Below, in pieces: positions 20,852-28,990 of a stretch of DNA of 64,000 nt. Positions within the stretch are counted from its first letter, which is position 1. Each line of letters opens with the position of its first letter. Source of the DNA: Duganella sp. (lineage in GTDB: Bacteria; Pseudomonadota; Gammaproteobacteria; Burkholderiales; Burkholderiaceae_D); NCBI GenBank assembly GCA_026225475.1, contig JAMFSU010000152.1:61468-125467 (forward strand), in the 5' to 3' direction. The notes beneath the pieces were generated by a model that was given only the letters and a program-made list of their open reading frames with translations, was not told where the DNA came from and ran no database searches. The position numbers and the translations under genes were made by a program.

Positions 20852-21856
20852 ATGCAATTGACTCTCGACCGCGCTAGCGCATTTGCCGCCATGCCGCTGG
20901 CCCATCTGCGCCAGGAATATCCCAACCACATCATGCACACGCTCAACAGCGCCGATCATGTGCAATCGCCACGTGCAATGCACCCGGTGTTTTACGGCTG
21001 CTACGACTGGCATTCGGCAGTGCATGGTTATTGGCTGTTATTGCGTTGCGCGCGTCTGTATCCGGCACTGCCGGAGCAAGCACAGATTGCGGCGATCTTC
21101 GACGAGCACTTCACGCCGCAATTGATGCGGCAAGAGACTGCCTATTTCGAGGTATCCGGCCGCGCACCGTTTGAGCGTCCGTACGGCTTTGGCTGGCTGC
21201 TGGCGCTGGCGCAAGAACTGGCACTGGCACCGCATCCTCACGCGCCGCAATGGCTGGCAGCGATGCAACCGCTGATCGCGGAGATCCGCAGCCGCCTGCT
21301 CGACTATCTGTCAAAACTGACCTACCCCATCCGCGTCGGCACGCATTACAACACCGCATTTGCGCTGGCGCTGTCGCTCGACTATGCACGCGCTGCCGAC
21401 GATACCGAACTGGAAGACGTCATCACGCAGGCTGCGCAACGCTACTATGACAAGGACACCGACTACCCTGCGCATTACGAACCAGGTGGCGATGAATATC
21501 TTTCAGCGACGCTGACCGAAGCATTGTTGATGAGCAAAGTACTTGACGATACTGCGTTTCAAACGTGGTTCGAGCTGTTCCTGCCACAACTGGATCAGGT
21601 CCAGCAATTGATGCAACCAGCCGAAGTCAGCGACCGCACCGATCCAAAAATCGCTCACCTCGATGGACTCAATCTGAGCCGCGCCTGGTGCATGAAGCAG
21701 ATCACCCGCAAACTGGCGCCACAACATCGGCTACACCAACCACTGGAGGCCGCCGTGCAACGCCATCTCGCAGCCAGCCTTGCGCATGTGGTGGGCAGTC
21801 ATTACAGCGGCGGTCATTGGCTGGCCACGTTTGCCTTGCTGGCATTGGAAGACTGA
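20852..21856 (+). CDS. DUF2891 family protein
   Basis: A 334-residue soluble protein without a signal peptide. It fits the DUF2891 family: HPVFYGCYDWHSAVHGYWLLLR near residue 50, IRVGTHYNTAFALALSLDYA near 155, and SRAWCMKQI near 270, with a closing SHYSGGHWLATFALLAL. The repeated helix-pair pattern with conserved His, Asp and Trp suggests an alpha/alpha-toroid fold like glycoside hydrolases or lanthionine cyclases. No reaction is established to my knowledge. It ends the pxp operon, 66 bases after DUF979. Confidence 0.8.
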   Translation: MQLTLDRASAFAAMPLAHLRQEYPNHIMHTLNSADHVQSPRAMHPVFYGCYDWHSAVHGYWLLLRCARLYPALPEQAQIAAIFDEHFTPQLMRQETAYFEVSGRAPFERPYGFGWLLALAQELALAPHPHAPQWLAAMQPLIAEIRSRLLDYLSKLTYPIRVGTHYNTAFALALSLDYARAADDTELEDVITQAAQRYYDKDTDYPAHYEPGGDEYLSATLTEALLMSKVLDDTAFQTWFELFLPQLDQVQQLMQPAEVSDRTDPKIAHLDGLNLSRAWCMKQITRKLAPQHRLHQPLEAAVQRHLAASLAHVVGSHYSGGHWLATFALLALED

Positions 21857-21869
21857 TACTGTCAGCGCA

Positions 21870-21896
21870 CGAAAAAAGCCGGCACTATGCCGGCAT
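21870..21896 (-). terminator. Terminator of the globin operon
   Basis: The arms GCCGGC (21878-21883 and 21889-21894) form a compact hairpin. On the minus strand it is followed by six Ts, so it fits termination of the leftward operon that ends with the globin gene at 21981. On the plus strand there is no T-run. Confidence 0.7.
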
Positions 21897-21932
21897 GCTA
21901 TTTAGTCAAGAAAAGCTGGGTGTTTTTTTGTT

Positions 21933-21968
21933 ACTGATGCTGGTTTTTCTTCACTGGACAGCATCAGT
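21933..21968. repeat. Ten-base perfect inverted repeat between globin stop and terminator
   Basis: ACTGATGCTG at 21933-21942 is matched by CAGCATCAGT at 21959-21968, with a 16-base spacer. It lies in the 3' region of the globin transcript, just 12 bases after the stop codon. Neither strand has a T-run directly after it, so it is not a simple terminator. Confidence 0.6.
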
Positions 21969-21980
21969 GACCTAATGCGC

Positions 21981-22457
21981 TTATTTGGTAACAATAATGC
22001 GCTGCATCGGCGCCAGCATCGCCAGCAGCTTATTTTGCGTGCGCGATGGAATGTTCGACTTATCCATCGCCATCTGCAAATCCTCCACCAGCGCATTGAA
22101 TTGCATATTGCTCAAGGCCAGCCCTTGATGCACTTCCTTCATCGGGTCGCCGCTGTATTTACAAGGGCCACCGCTGAGTTCGCAGAACTGCTCGGCAATC
22201 ATCTTGGCCACGCGCTTCATATCGGAATTCTTGAAGGTGTCTTTGATACGGTCATCGGCCAGCGCCAGCGCCAAAGTGTCATCGACCACCTTGGTCAATA
22301 CCTCAAGACCGCCGAGGTCGTTGTACAACGTGGCATCAGCAGCCGGCATGGCACCGAGCGCGGTAACCGGCTGCTGCGCCGCGACCGGTATAGTGCTTGT
22401 CATGGCCAACGCCAGCACGCTAGCGTTCAGCAGAGATGGGATAGTCGGCATAGTCAT
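21981..22457 (-). CDS. Exported group 1 truncated hemoglobin
   Basis: A 158-residue protein: an N-terminal signal peptide (residues 1-27, ending VAAQQ) followed by a truncated globin domain. The globin part has LYNDLGGLEVLTKVVDDTL, the phenylalanine of RIKDTFKNSD and the proximal region with HQGLALSNMQFNALVEDLQMAM. The pattern FCELSGGPCKYSGDPM is typical of group 1 (trHbN-like) members and carries two cysteines. Most globins are cytosolic; a signal peptide predicts a periplasmic heme protein. Its ATG overlaps the DUF3034 stop (TGATG), so the two are coupled. Confidence 0.88.
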   Translation of the reverse strand: MTMPTIPSLLNASVLALAMTSTIPVAAQQPVTALGAMPAADATLYNDLGGLEVLTKVVDDTLALALADDRIKDTFKNSDMKRVAKMIAEQFCELSGGPCKYSGDPMKEVHQGLALSNMQFNALVEDLQMAMDKSNIPSRTQNKLLAMLAPMQRIIVTK

Positions 22458-23353
22458 CAGAAGCCCGCCTGTAAAGAAAGATAAACGCCGTTCTGGCGCT
22501 TGGTATTGTAGATAGTGATATCGCCCAGCGACACATAAGCCAAAGTCAGGGACAGATTCTTGGTCGGGAACCAGGCAACGAAGGCGTCGTAATAATCCTT
22601 TTCATTGTCGGACGCCAGATTGCGCGGCTTCATCCGGTATTCAGCGCCGATAGCTACCTTGCGGTTGAGCAGATACGCTACCGAACCTTCCAGCATGGCT
22701 TGATAGCGATCACTCTTATCGCCGCCAAAACCGAGGATGCCCATCTGGTTGGCCTTGGTGGCGCGTACCGTCAGATCGACCAGTAGGCTTTGATCGAGAA
22801 ACAATTTGGTCGCGGCCAGATAGTAATCGATGCCGGAGTCGCTCTTGGCACCCAAGTCCTTGACACTGGTGACCGCGCCGAGACCGCCGATGCCGTTATT
22901 GCGTTTATACATCACGCCGGCCGCAATCTGCGGCATCCAGCTATCCTGATCGTAGACCAGATCGCCCGCCAGCTTGACCTTGGCACCAAAGATGTCCTGC
23001 TCGATACGCAAATTGTTGAGCGGTGCCAGGCTGCCGGTAAAGCGTTGCTTGGCAGCCGACAATTCAACCCGGTCGGCAATGCCGACGGCGACACCATAGG
23101 ACGACAGTTGATAGTCTTGCGTACCGACATAGGTGTAATGCACATTGGCGCCATAACTGTCACGGCTGCCATAACCGGTAATCGTGGCCCATGGCACCAG
23201 GCCACCGCCGCTGACACCTTCTACTTGAATCACACCGGCAGTCGCGGTCAACTTGCCGAGATCGGGCGCCATGCTGCTCTGTGCATTCGCGTGTGTCATG
23301 CTCAACATGGCCACAGCGGCGGTGGTCGCTGTCAACCAGGATTGTTTAATCAT
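22457..23353 (-). CDS. DUF3034 family outer-membrane protein
   Basis: A 298-residue protein with a signal peptide (MIKQSWLTATT to HANAQ) and alternating hydrophobic beta-strand pattern. It ends in GVYLSLQAGF, whose final phenylalanine fits recognition by the BAM outer-membrane assembly machinery. It matches the DUF3034 family. I start at the ATG at 23353, 15 bases after the stop of the GGDEF/EAL gene; a reading to 23428 would overlap that gene and spoil the signal peptide. Function unknown. A porin-like role for the operon is inference. Confidence 0.82.
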   Translation of the reverse strand: MIKQSWLTATTAAVAMLSMTHANAQSSMAPDLGKLTATAGVIQVEGVSGGGLVPWATITGYGSRDSYGANVHYTYVGTQDYQLSSYGVAVGIADRVELSAAKQRFTGSLAPLNNLRIEQDIFGAKVKLAGDLVYDQDSWMPQIAAGVMYKRNNGIGGLGAVTSVKDLGAKSDSGIDYYLAATKLFLDQSLLVDLTVRATKANQMGILGFGGDKSDRYQAMLEGSVAYLLNRKVAIGAEYRMKPRNLASDNEKDYYDAFVAWFPTKNLSLTLAYVSLGDITIYNTKRQNGVYLSLQAGF

Positions 23354-23367
23354 ACGATTTTTCTTCT

Positions 23368-25791
23368 TCAGATTGAGTTGCTGGCGCTGCGCTCCAACTG
23401 GGCCGGCGCTTTCCATTGTTCCAGCCATTCTATAAAACGATCGCCCGGCATCGGTTTGCTCATGTAATAACCTTGCGCCTGGTCGCAGCCCATTTGCTTC
23501 AACAAATACCAGACTGCCAGCGTTTCCAGACCTTCGGCGACTACGCGCAGGCCAAGGTTATGGCCAAGGTCGATCGTCGATTTGACGATCTTGGCATCGT
23601 CGGCATCGTGCTCCATGTTGAGCACAAACGATTTGTCGATCTTCAATTCATCAACCGGCAGGCGCTTCAGATAGGCCAGCGACGAATAGCCTGTGCCAAA
23701 GTCATCAATGGCCAATTCCACGCCCATGGCATGCAGGCGCTCCAGCGTCAACTGCGCCCGTACTGGGTCGTCCATGATGGCGCTTTCGGTGATCTCCAGG
23801 CACATTGAGGATGCCGACAAATTATTACGCGCCAGGATCTCGGCAAACTGTGCGGGCAAATCCTGGTCCAGCAAATCGCGCGTCGACAGGTTGACCGAAA
23901 ACTTCAACGGCATGCCCTTCTTTTCCAGCTCGGCGCACAGTGCACCGGCCTTGCCCAGCATCCAGGTGGTCAAACTGCGGATGAAACCAGTGGTTTCGGC
24001 GAACGGAATGAAATTATCCGGGCCGATAAAGCCTTTTTCAGGATGGACCCAGCGTACCAATGCTTCGGCGCCGACCACCTTGCCGGAGGCCAGATCAACC
24101 TTGGGTTGGGCATACAACAGAAACTCATTGCGATCGAGGGCGCGGCGCAGTTCACTCAACAGGCTCAAGCTTTCCTGGCTGCTCTTGTCGATCGACGGAT
24201 CGTAGACAATGAAACCACTGCCGCGCCGCTTGGCCACGTACATCGCGACTTCGGCATTGCTGAGCAGCGTGTCGCTATTTTTGCCATTCTCGGGATAGCC
24301 GGCAATGCCGATGCCGGCACCAAGATCGACGGTTTGATCGTCAATCGAAATCGGCTCTTCCAGCGATTGCAAAATGCGTTTGGCCTGACGCACTGCCTCG
24401 GCCTGGTCGGTGGCCGGCAACAGAATGGCATATTCATCACCGCCCAGGCGCGCCACCTTGTACTGTGTCCCATCCATCTGCTGTTCCAGACGCCGCCCGA
24501 CCTGGCGTAACAAGCTGTCGCCGAAGCTGTGCCCAAGTACATCATTGACATGCTGAAAACGATCCAGATCCATCATCAGCATATGGCATTGCCCACCACT
24601 GCTGCCAGCTTGTTCGATGGCTTCCTTGAGCAAGGCGGCGAACTGCACACGGTTGGGCAGATCGGTAAGCGGATCCCAGTAGGCCAGCCGGCGAATTTCC
24701 TGTTCACGGTTGGAAATACCGGAGCGCATGCTTTCAAATGCATCGGCCAGGCGACCGATTTCATCACGGCGCGAAATTTTGATATCGAGGTTGGCGCGAT
24801 AGTCGCCGGTACCGAGGCGCTTGGCGATTTCTGCCAGCGCACGCAATGGACTGGTAATACGCCGCACCACAAAGGCGCTGGTGAAAATCGCCACGATCAC
24901 TCCGATCACGCTGATCAACAACAGAATGAATTGCAGATGGCGATACGGTGCCACCGCTTCACTGATCGAACGCTGCAATACCACCACCGAGGTCTGGCCG
25001 GTCGAACTTTGCGCCAACACCAATACGCGAGCGCTGTAGTCGTTGTCACCCAGGCTCAGTTGCGGCATCAGACTGCTGCTGGCCGGTGATTTTGGCAAAT
25101 GCGTCGTGAGCATGGCAGCTTCCGACTTTGGCAGCGTCGAGACATCCTGCTGCCAGGCACCACCACGCCGGCTGACCAGCACGCTGACTTGCAGCGACGA
25201 CAAGGCCCGCATATCGGAAATGAGTTTTTGATCGACCGGAAACGCCATCACAATCCAGCCTATCGTCACCGGCGCCTTGACCGGCACCGCCACGACCTGG
25301 TACAGACTGTCGTCGACAATGACGGTATCGGCCGCGCCATTACCGGAACCGGCCTTGGCGACCAACTCCAGACTGCTGCGTTGCAGGTCGGCGCTCGGAT
25401 ACGCCAGGGTTGAGGCTTTCACCGATTGATCGGTGCCGATCAGCATCGACAAGGTCGAGCCGATACGAGCGCCGTGATTGGCCAGCACCGAGGTAATCGT
25501 TTCGCGGTCATCGGTGCCGATGGCCTGACGGAAACCATAATCGGACGCCAGCAAACGCGCGCCTTGAGTCAGCTTGTCAGCATTCTGGTCAAGCAGACGC
25601 AGGAACACCCGTTCGCCGATCACCAACTCTTCACGAATCGCAGCACGGGCATTTTGGTCAATCGCTTGTCGAATGGCAACAAATCCTGCCAGTTGCACCA
25701 GCAGGATCAGGATGATGAACAGTGCAACAATGCGGTTTTCCAAGCGATACCAGCGCACTTTTTTGTATCCCCCCACATCAAGTCTCAACAT
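23368..25791 (-). CDS. Membrane sensor with HAMP, GGDEF and EAL domains
   Basis: An 807-residue inner-membrane protein. A first helix (about residues 19-39) and a second (about 283-306) enclose a periplasmic sensor region. HAMP follows (about 307-360), then GGDEF (about 375-530) with RLGGDEYAILL, and EAL (about 545-795) with GAEALVRW and the loop DDFGTGYSSLAYLKRLP. GGDEY in place of GGDEF keeps the catalytic acidic residues. The EAL motif is intact, so phosphodiesterase activity on c-di-GMP is likely. It sits between the cupredoxin-like gene (ten bases) and DUF3034 (15 bases). Confidence 0.92.
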   Translation of the reverse strand: MLRLDVGGYKKVRWYRLENRIVALFIILILLVQLAGFVAIRQAIDQNARAAIREELVIGERVFLRLLDQNADKLTQGARLLASDYGFRQAIGTDDRETITSVLANHGARIGSTLSMLIGTDQSVKASTLAYPSADLQRSSLELVAKAGSGNGAADTVIVDDSLYQVVAVPVKAPVTIGWIVMAFPVDQKLISDMRALSSLQVSVLVSRRGGAWQQDVSTLPKSEAAMLTTHLPKSPASSSLMPQLSLGDNDYSARVLVLAQSSTGQTSVVVLQRSISEAVAPYRHLQFILLLISVIGVIVAIFTSAFVVRRITSPLRALAEIAKRLGTGDYRANLDIKISRRDEIGRLADAFESMRSGISNREQEIRRLAYWDPLTDLPNRVQFAALLKEAIEQAGSSGGQCHMLMMDLDRFQHVNDVLGHSFGDSLLRQVGRRLEQQMDGTQYKVARLGGDEYAILLPATDQAEAVRQAKRILQSLEEPISIDDQTVDLGAGIGIAGYPENGKNSDTLLSNAEVAMYVAKRRGSGFIVYDPSIDKSSQESLSLLSELRRALDRNEFLLYAQPKVDLASGKVVGAEALVRWVHPEKGFIGPDNFIPFAETTGFIRSLTTWMLGKAGALCAELEKKGMPLKFSVNLSTRDLLDQDLPAQFAEILARNNLSASSMCLEITESAIMDDPVRAQLTLERLHAMGVELAIDDFGTGYSSLAYLKRLPVDELKIDKSFVLNMEHDADDAKIVKSTIDLGHNLGLRVVAEGLETLAVWYLLKQMGCDQAQGYYMSKPMPGDRFIEWLEQWKAPAQLERSASNSI

Positions 25792-25800
25792 GAATTGTCT

Positions 25801-26442
25801 TTATTCCACCGGAACAGCTTTGACAGTGAGCTTCACCGTTGCGGCAAGATCACTTCCTTGAACATTCAAAGGCTGTTCAAGCGCAGCCGCATTGGGCGAC
25901 ATGGCGAAATACCAAGCTTTCAACGTGTATTTACCATTGCTCAGACCATCCAGCTTAACCCGTCCGGCCATATCCGTTTTGCCGAAATAAGGGGTGTTTA
26001 CCACCTGTACGTAAGCCACCATCTGGTCGTGAATATTACAACCAAGCACTACCGTACCTGGCTTGTCGAATAAAATGGGATTGGTTGGGACGCCCGCATA
26101 CAATTTGAGTTCAAACGTTTTGGCGGGTGAGAAGGAATAAACGTGATGACGTACTTTGTCGTGATTGGGAAACAGGATCGGCGTTCCGACCTGCACCACC
26201 GTCACCGATGGCCAGAATTTGATGTCTTTTTGTTCAATCTCGGCCTGCTTTTGTGCTTTGGGTACCGCCTGACCGCCGACCGGTTCGGCGTACACCACCG
26301 CATTGGGTACCGGCGCACCAGCCATATCGAGCACCTGCACAGTCACAGCCGCCGCGGCACTGCCGCTGGTCAATACCAGCGCGGAGACCAAACTTAGCGC
26401 CAACAACCTACGCGTTCGCTGTAGAAAAAAAGTTAATCGCAT
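25801..26442 (-). CDS. Cupredoxin-like protein, methylamine-utilisation type
   Basis: A 213-residue exported protein with a signal peptide of about 32 residues. The mature part is a plastocyanin-like fold: NHDKVRHHVYSFS supplies a histidine and GCNIHDQMVAY supplies Cys, His and Met in a C-x2-H-x2-M arrangement that fits a type 1 copper site. Databases usually label this group methylamine utilisation protein, but no mau genes are nearby. It heads a four-gene unit with the GGDEF/EAL, DUF3034 and globin genes. A periplasmic copper redox or sensor role is inference. Confidence 0.85.
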   Translation of the reverse strand: MRLTFFLQRTRRLLALSLVSALVLTSGSAAAAVTVQVLDMAGAPVPNAVVYAEPVGGQAVPKAQKQAEIEQKDIKFWPSVTVVQVGTPILFPNHDKVRHHVYSFSPAKTFELKLYAGVPTNPILFDKPGTVVLGCNIHDQMVAYVQVVNTPYFGKTDMAGRVKLDGLSNGKYTLKAWYFAMSPNAAALEQPLNVQGSDLAATVKLTVKAVPVE

Positions 26443-26523
26443 GAAGTCATCGAAACTAAATTAGGCAGAACCACCTACCGAATCACTCACCCGTCTTCAA
26501 AAGACCTTAACGGGGGCAGCTCA

Positions 26524-27150
26524 TTATGCAATTAAATTCGATCTTTTAGCAGTTAAATAACCAACAACAGCAGGAAGAATTTCTGATCGCACACTGGCCG
26601 CATTCAAGCCTGGCGGTGCAATCAAAACCACGGCATTGACCAGCGACTTGAGCATGCGTTGCACCACAAACGCGGCGACATCGACATCAGGGGTGCTCAA
26701 GACCTTGCGATGTTTAGTCAGCACGCCCTTGATCGCCTCATAAAAACGCTGCCGCACATGATTGGACACTGGCAGATGAAACGACGGGAATTCCTCTTCC
26801 AGAATCCGGTTCAGTTCTGGCTGTAACAGATGCGCCGCCACCAAAGCTTCGATCAAGGCTTCGAAATCACTTTCGAGACTACCGGTATCGTCCATCTTTT
26901 CTACCACGCCCTCGAACAAGGCCAACATGCGCGCCACATGTCGTTCGCGCAACGCAAAGATCAAGGCATCTTTGTTGGGAAAATACTGGTACAGGGAGCC
27001 AACACTGATACCGGCGGCTTCCGCTACCAGATTGGTATTAGTCTTGGCGTAACCGCGTTCGACCAGCACTTGCGCCATAGCATCGAGGATGGTATCAACC
27101 ATAGCCTTGGAGCGGGCTTGCCGAGGTTCTTTCCTGGGTTGCAATTTCAT
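26524..27150 (-). CDS. TetR family regulator of the efflux operon
   Basis: A 208-residue TetR protein with an N-terminal helix-turn-helix, RGYAKTNTNLVAEAAGISVGSLYQYFPNKDALI (about residues 30-62), and a divergent all-helical ligand domain. I start at MKLQPRKEPRQ (27150). A GTG at 27171 would add seven residues. It is divergent from a tolC-emrA-emrB type operon with AT-rich DNA and GAGT/ACTC half-sites between, so it is most likely that operon's repressor. Confidence 0.9.
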   Translation of the reverse strand: MKLQPRKEPRQARSKAMVDTILDAMAQVLVERGYAKTNTNLVAEAAGISVGSLYQYFPNKDALIFALRERHVARMLALFEGVVEKMDDTGSLESDFEALIEALVAAHLLQPELNRILEEEFPSFHLPVSNHVRQRFYEAIKGVLTKHRKVLSTPDVDVAAFVVQRMLKSLVNAVVLIAPPGLNAASVRSEILPAVVGYLTAKRSNLIA

Positions 27151-27202
27151 TTTTTTGATCCGGTGAAACACGCTTTTGCAACGTGAGCTAATGTTCGTGT
27201 AT

Positions 27203-27236
27203 GCGAGTATAATACAAAAGATGAGTTTTTACTCGC
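27203..27236. promoter_or_regulatory. Operator and -10 candidate between tetR and the efflux operon
   Basis: GCGAGTA at 27203-27209 and TACTCGC at 27230-27236 form a seven-base inverted repeat. Between them GAGT-TTTT-ACTC (27223-27234) forms another. A TATAAT at 27208-27213 reads toward the efflux genes. No good -35 box stands 17 bases upstream. TetR binding here is inference. Confidence 0.45.
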
Positions 27237-27395
27237 TAGCCCAGAAAGCCCGCACGAGCCCGTTCCTGCGCATGCCACTCCAGCATGCAATGCGGGCTCG
27301 CTGCATTGCTGGCTAGCAGATCAACTCCGGTAGCAGATAAGCAGAAGTTCCGTCACATCCAGATAAAGCAAGAAGACCCTACTTTGGAGAAACAC

Positions 27396-28904
27396 ATGAA
27401 ATCCGCCTCATTGCCCGCGCTGCCGGTTTCGCGCATGCGGGTGATCGCCTGTTGCGCGTTGAGCATTGGCTTGCTGGGCTTGTCCGGCTGCGCCAGTTTC
27501 ACCGGCATCCAGAGCGACAAGCACATTGCTGAACCCGCCGATTATGCGGTTGACCGCAGCCTGGCCAGCCAGGGCAGCCAGGGTCAATGGCCCAGCGCCA
27601 ACTGGATCGAACAATTCGGCGACCCGCAATTGAGCGCGCTCATTGCCGAAGCCATGGACAACAATCCTAGCCTGCAACAGGCGCAGGCGCGCATTGCCGC
27701 TGCTGGTGCACTAGCCGAAAGCAAAGGCGCACCGCTGCTGCCGACGGTGACTGCCGACGCCGGCATTTCGCGCAATCTGTTCCCGGAAACCACGATTTAT
27801 CCAGCGCCTTATGGCGGCAACTGGTTCACCGAGAAAAAGGCCTTCGTCAATCTCGGCTATGAACTCGATGTTTGGGGCAAAAATCACGCCGCGCTTGAAC
27901 AAGCCGTATCGCAAGCCAAGGCAGCACAAGCTGCGGCACAGGAAACCCGCCTGGTGCTGGCCAGTTCAATCGCCGCTACCTACAATGAGCTGGCGACGGA
28001 ATATGCGTTGCACGAAATCCTGGCGCGTACTCTCGCCCAGCGCGAATCGCTGCAAAAAATTACTGCCGACCGCGTGCGCACTGGTCTGGATACCCAGATC
28101 GAGCGCCGTCAGTCACAAGGCAGCAGTGCCGAAGCACGGGCCCAACTGGTGCAGAGCGAAGGTCAGATCACGCTGACACGCCAGCAGCTCGGCGCCTTGA
28201 TCGGCAAGGGGCCGGATCGCGGCCTGCAAATCACGCCGCCGCGTATGGCGATCTTGCACACGCCTGCACTGCCATCCGAACTGCCGTTGAATCTGCTCGG
28301 TCGCCGCCCTGACATCGTCGCCGCACGCTGGCAGGTGGAAGCCGCCAGCAAAGATATCGACATGTCCAAGGCGCGCTTTTACCCTGACATCAATTTGTCG
28401 GCCTCGCTGGGCTTCGACAGCCTGCTCAATGCCAATCCGTTCACCGCAGCGGCCAAAAGCATCAGTTATGGCCCGGCCATCAGCCTGCCCATTTTTGAGG
28501 GTGGTGCCCTGCGCGCCAATCTGAAAGGAGCCTATGCTTCCTATGATCTGGCCGTGGCGACCTATAACCAGACCCTCAACGACGCCTACAGCGATGTGGC
28601 CAAACAGATCACTGGCATCCGCACGATCGACCGGCAATTGCCGATCCGCCGTGAAGCACTGGATGCTTCGCAACATGGCTACGATCTGGCCAAGGAGCGC
28701 TATCGCATCGGTCTGACCTCGCAACTGGTGGTACTCAATGCCGAAACTGCCCTGCTGGCGCAGCAACAGGCCTTGATCAGCCTGGAAGCCAGCCGCCGCA
28801 GTCAGCAGATCGGTTTGTTCAAGGCCTTGGGCGGTGGTTTTGATGCACAGCAAGCTGGCTTGGCAATTGCCGCGCCGGATGCCAAACGCACTGCCGCGCA
28901 ATAA
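27396..28904 (+). CDS. Outer-membrane efflux lipoprotein, NodT/TolC type
   Basis: Outer-membrane channel of a tripartite drug exporter, 502 residues. The signal sequence ends in the lipobox LSGC, so it should be lipidated. Two outer-membrane efflux repeats follow, with ADAGISRNLFPE and LNLLGRRPDIVAARWQVEAASKDI in the typical places. The start ATG at 27396 has GGAG upstream. A longer frame from 27285 lies in noncoding-like sequence. It is the first gene of the set, 86 bases before the periplasmic adaptor. Confidence 0.93.
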   Translation: MKSASLPALPVSRMRVIACCALSIGLLGLSGCASFTGIQSDKHIAEPADYAVDRSLASQGSQGQWPSANWIEQFGDPQLSALIAEAMDNNPSLQQAQARIAAAGALAESKGAPLLPTVTADAGISRNLFPETTIYPAPYGGNWFTEKKAFVNLGYELDVWGKNHAALEQAVSQAKAAQAAAQETRLVLASSIAATYNELATEYALHEILARTLAQRESLQKITADRVRTGLDTQIERRQSQGSSAEARAQLVQSEGQITLTRQQLGALIGKGPDRGLQITPPRMAILHTPALPSELPLNLLGRRPDIVAARWQVEAASKDIDMSKARFYPDINLSASLGFDSLLNANPFTAAAKSISYGPAISLPIFEGGALRANLKGAYASYDLAVATYNQTLNDAYSDVAKQITGIRTIDRQLPIRREALDASQHGYDLAKERYRIGLTSQLVVLNAETALLAQQQALISLEASRRSQQIGLFKALGGGFDAQQAGLAIAAPDAKRTAAQ

Positions 28905-28990
28905 GAATTGGTGTGATCAGCGGCAACTGTCAATTGCGTCAAGCGTGGACGGTTGCCACATACAAAACAAAGAAATACACGGAGTAATTC

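Noticed and set aside
21870..21896. Terminator for the rightward pxp operon
   Set aside because: The plus strand has no T-run after the stem; the T-run is on the minus strand, so I assign it to the globin operon.
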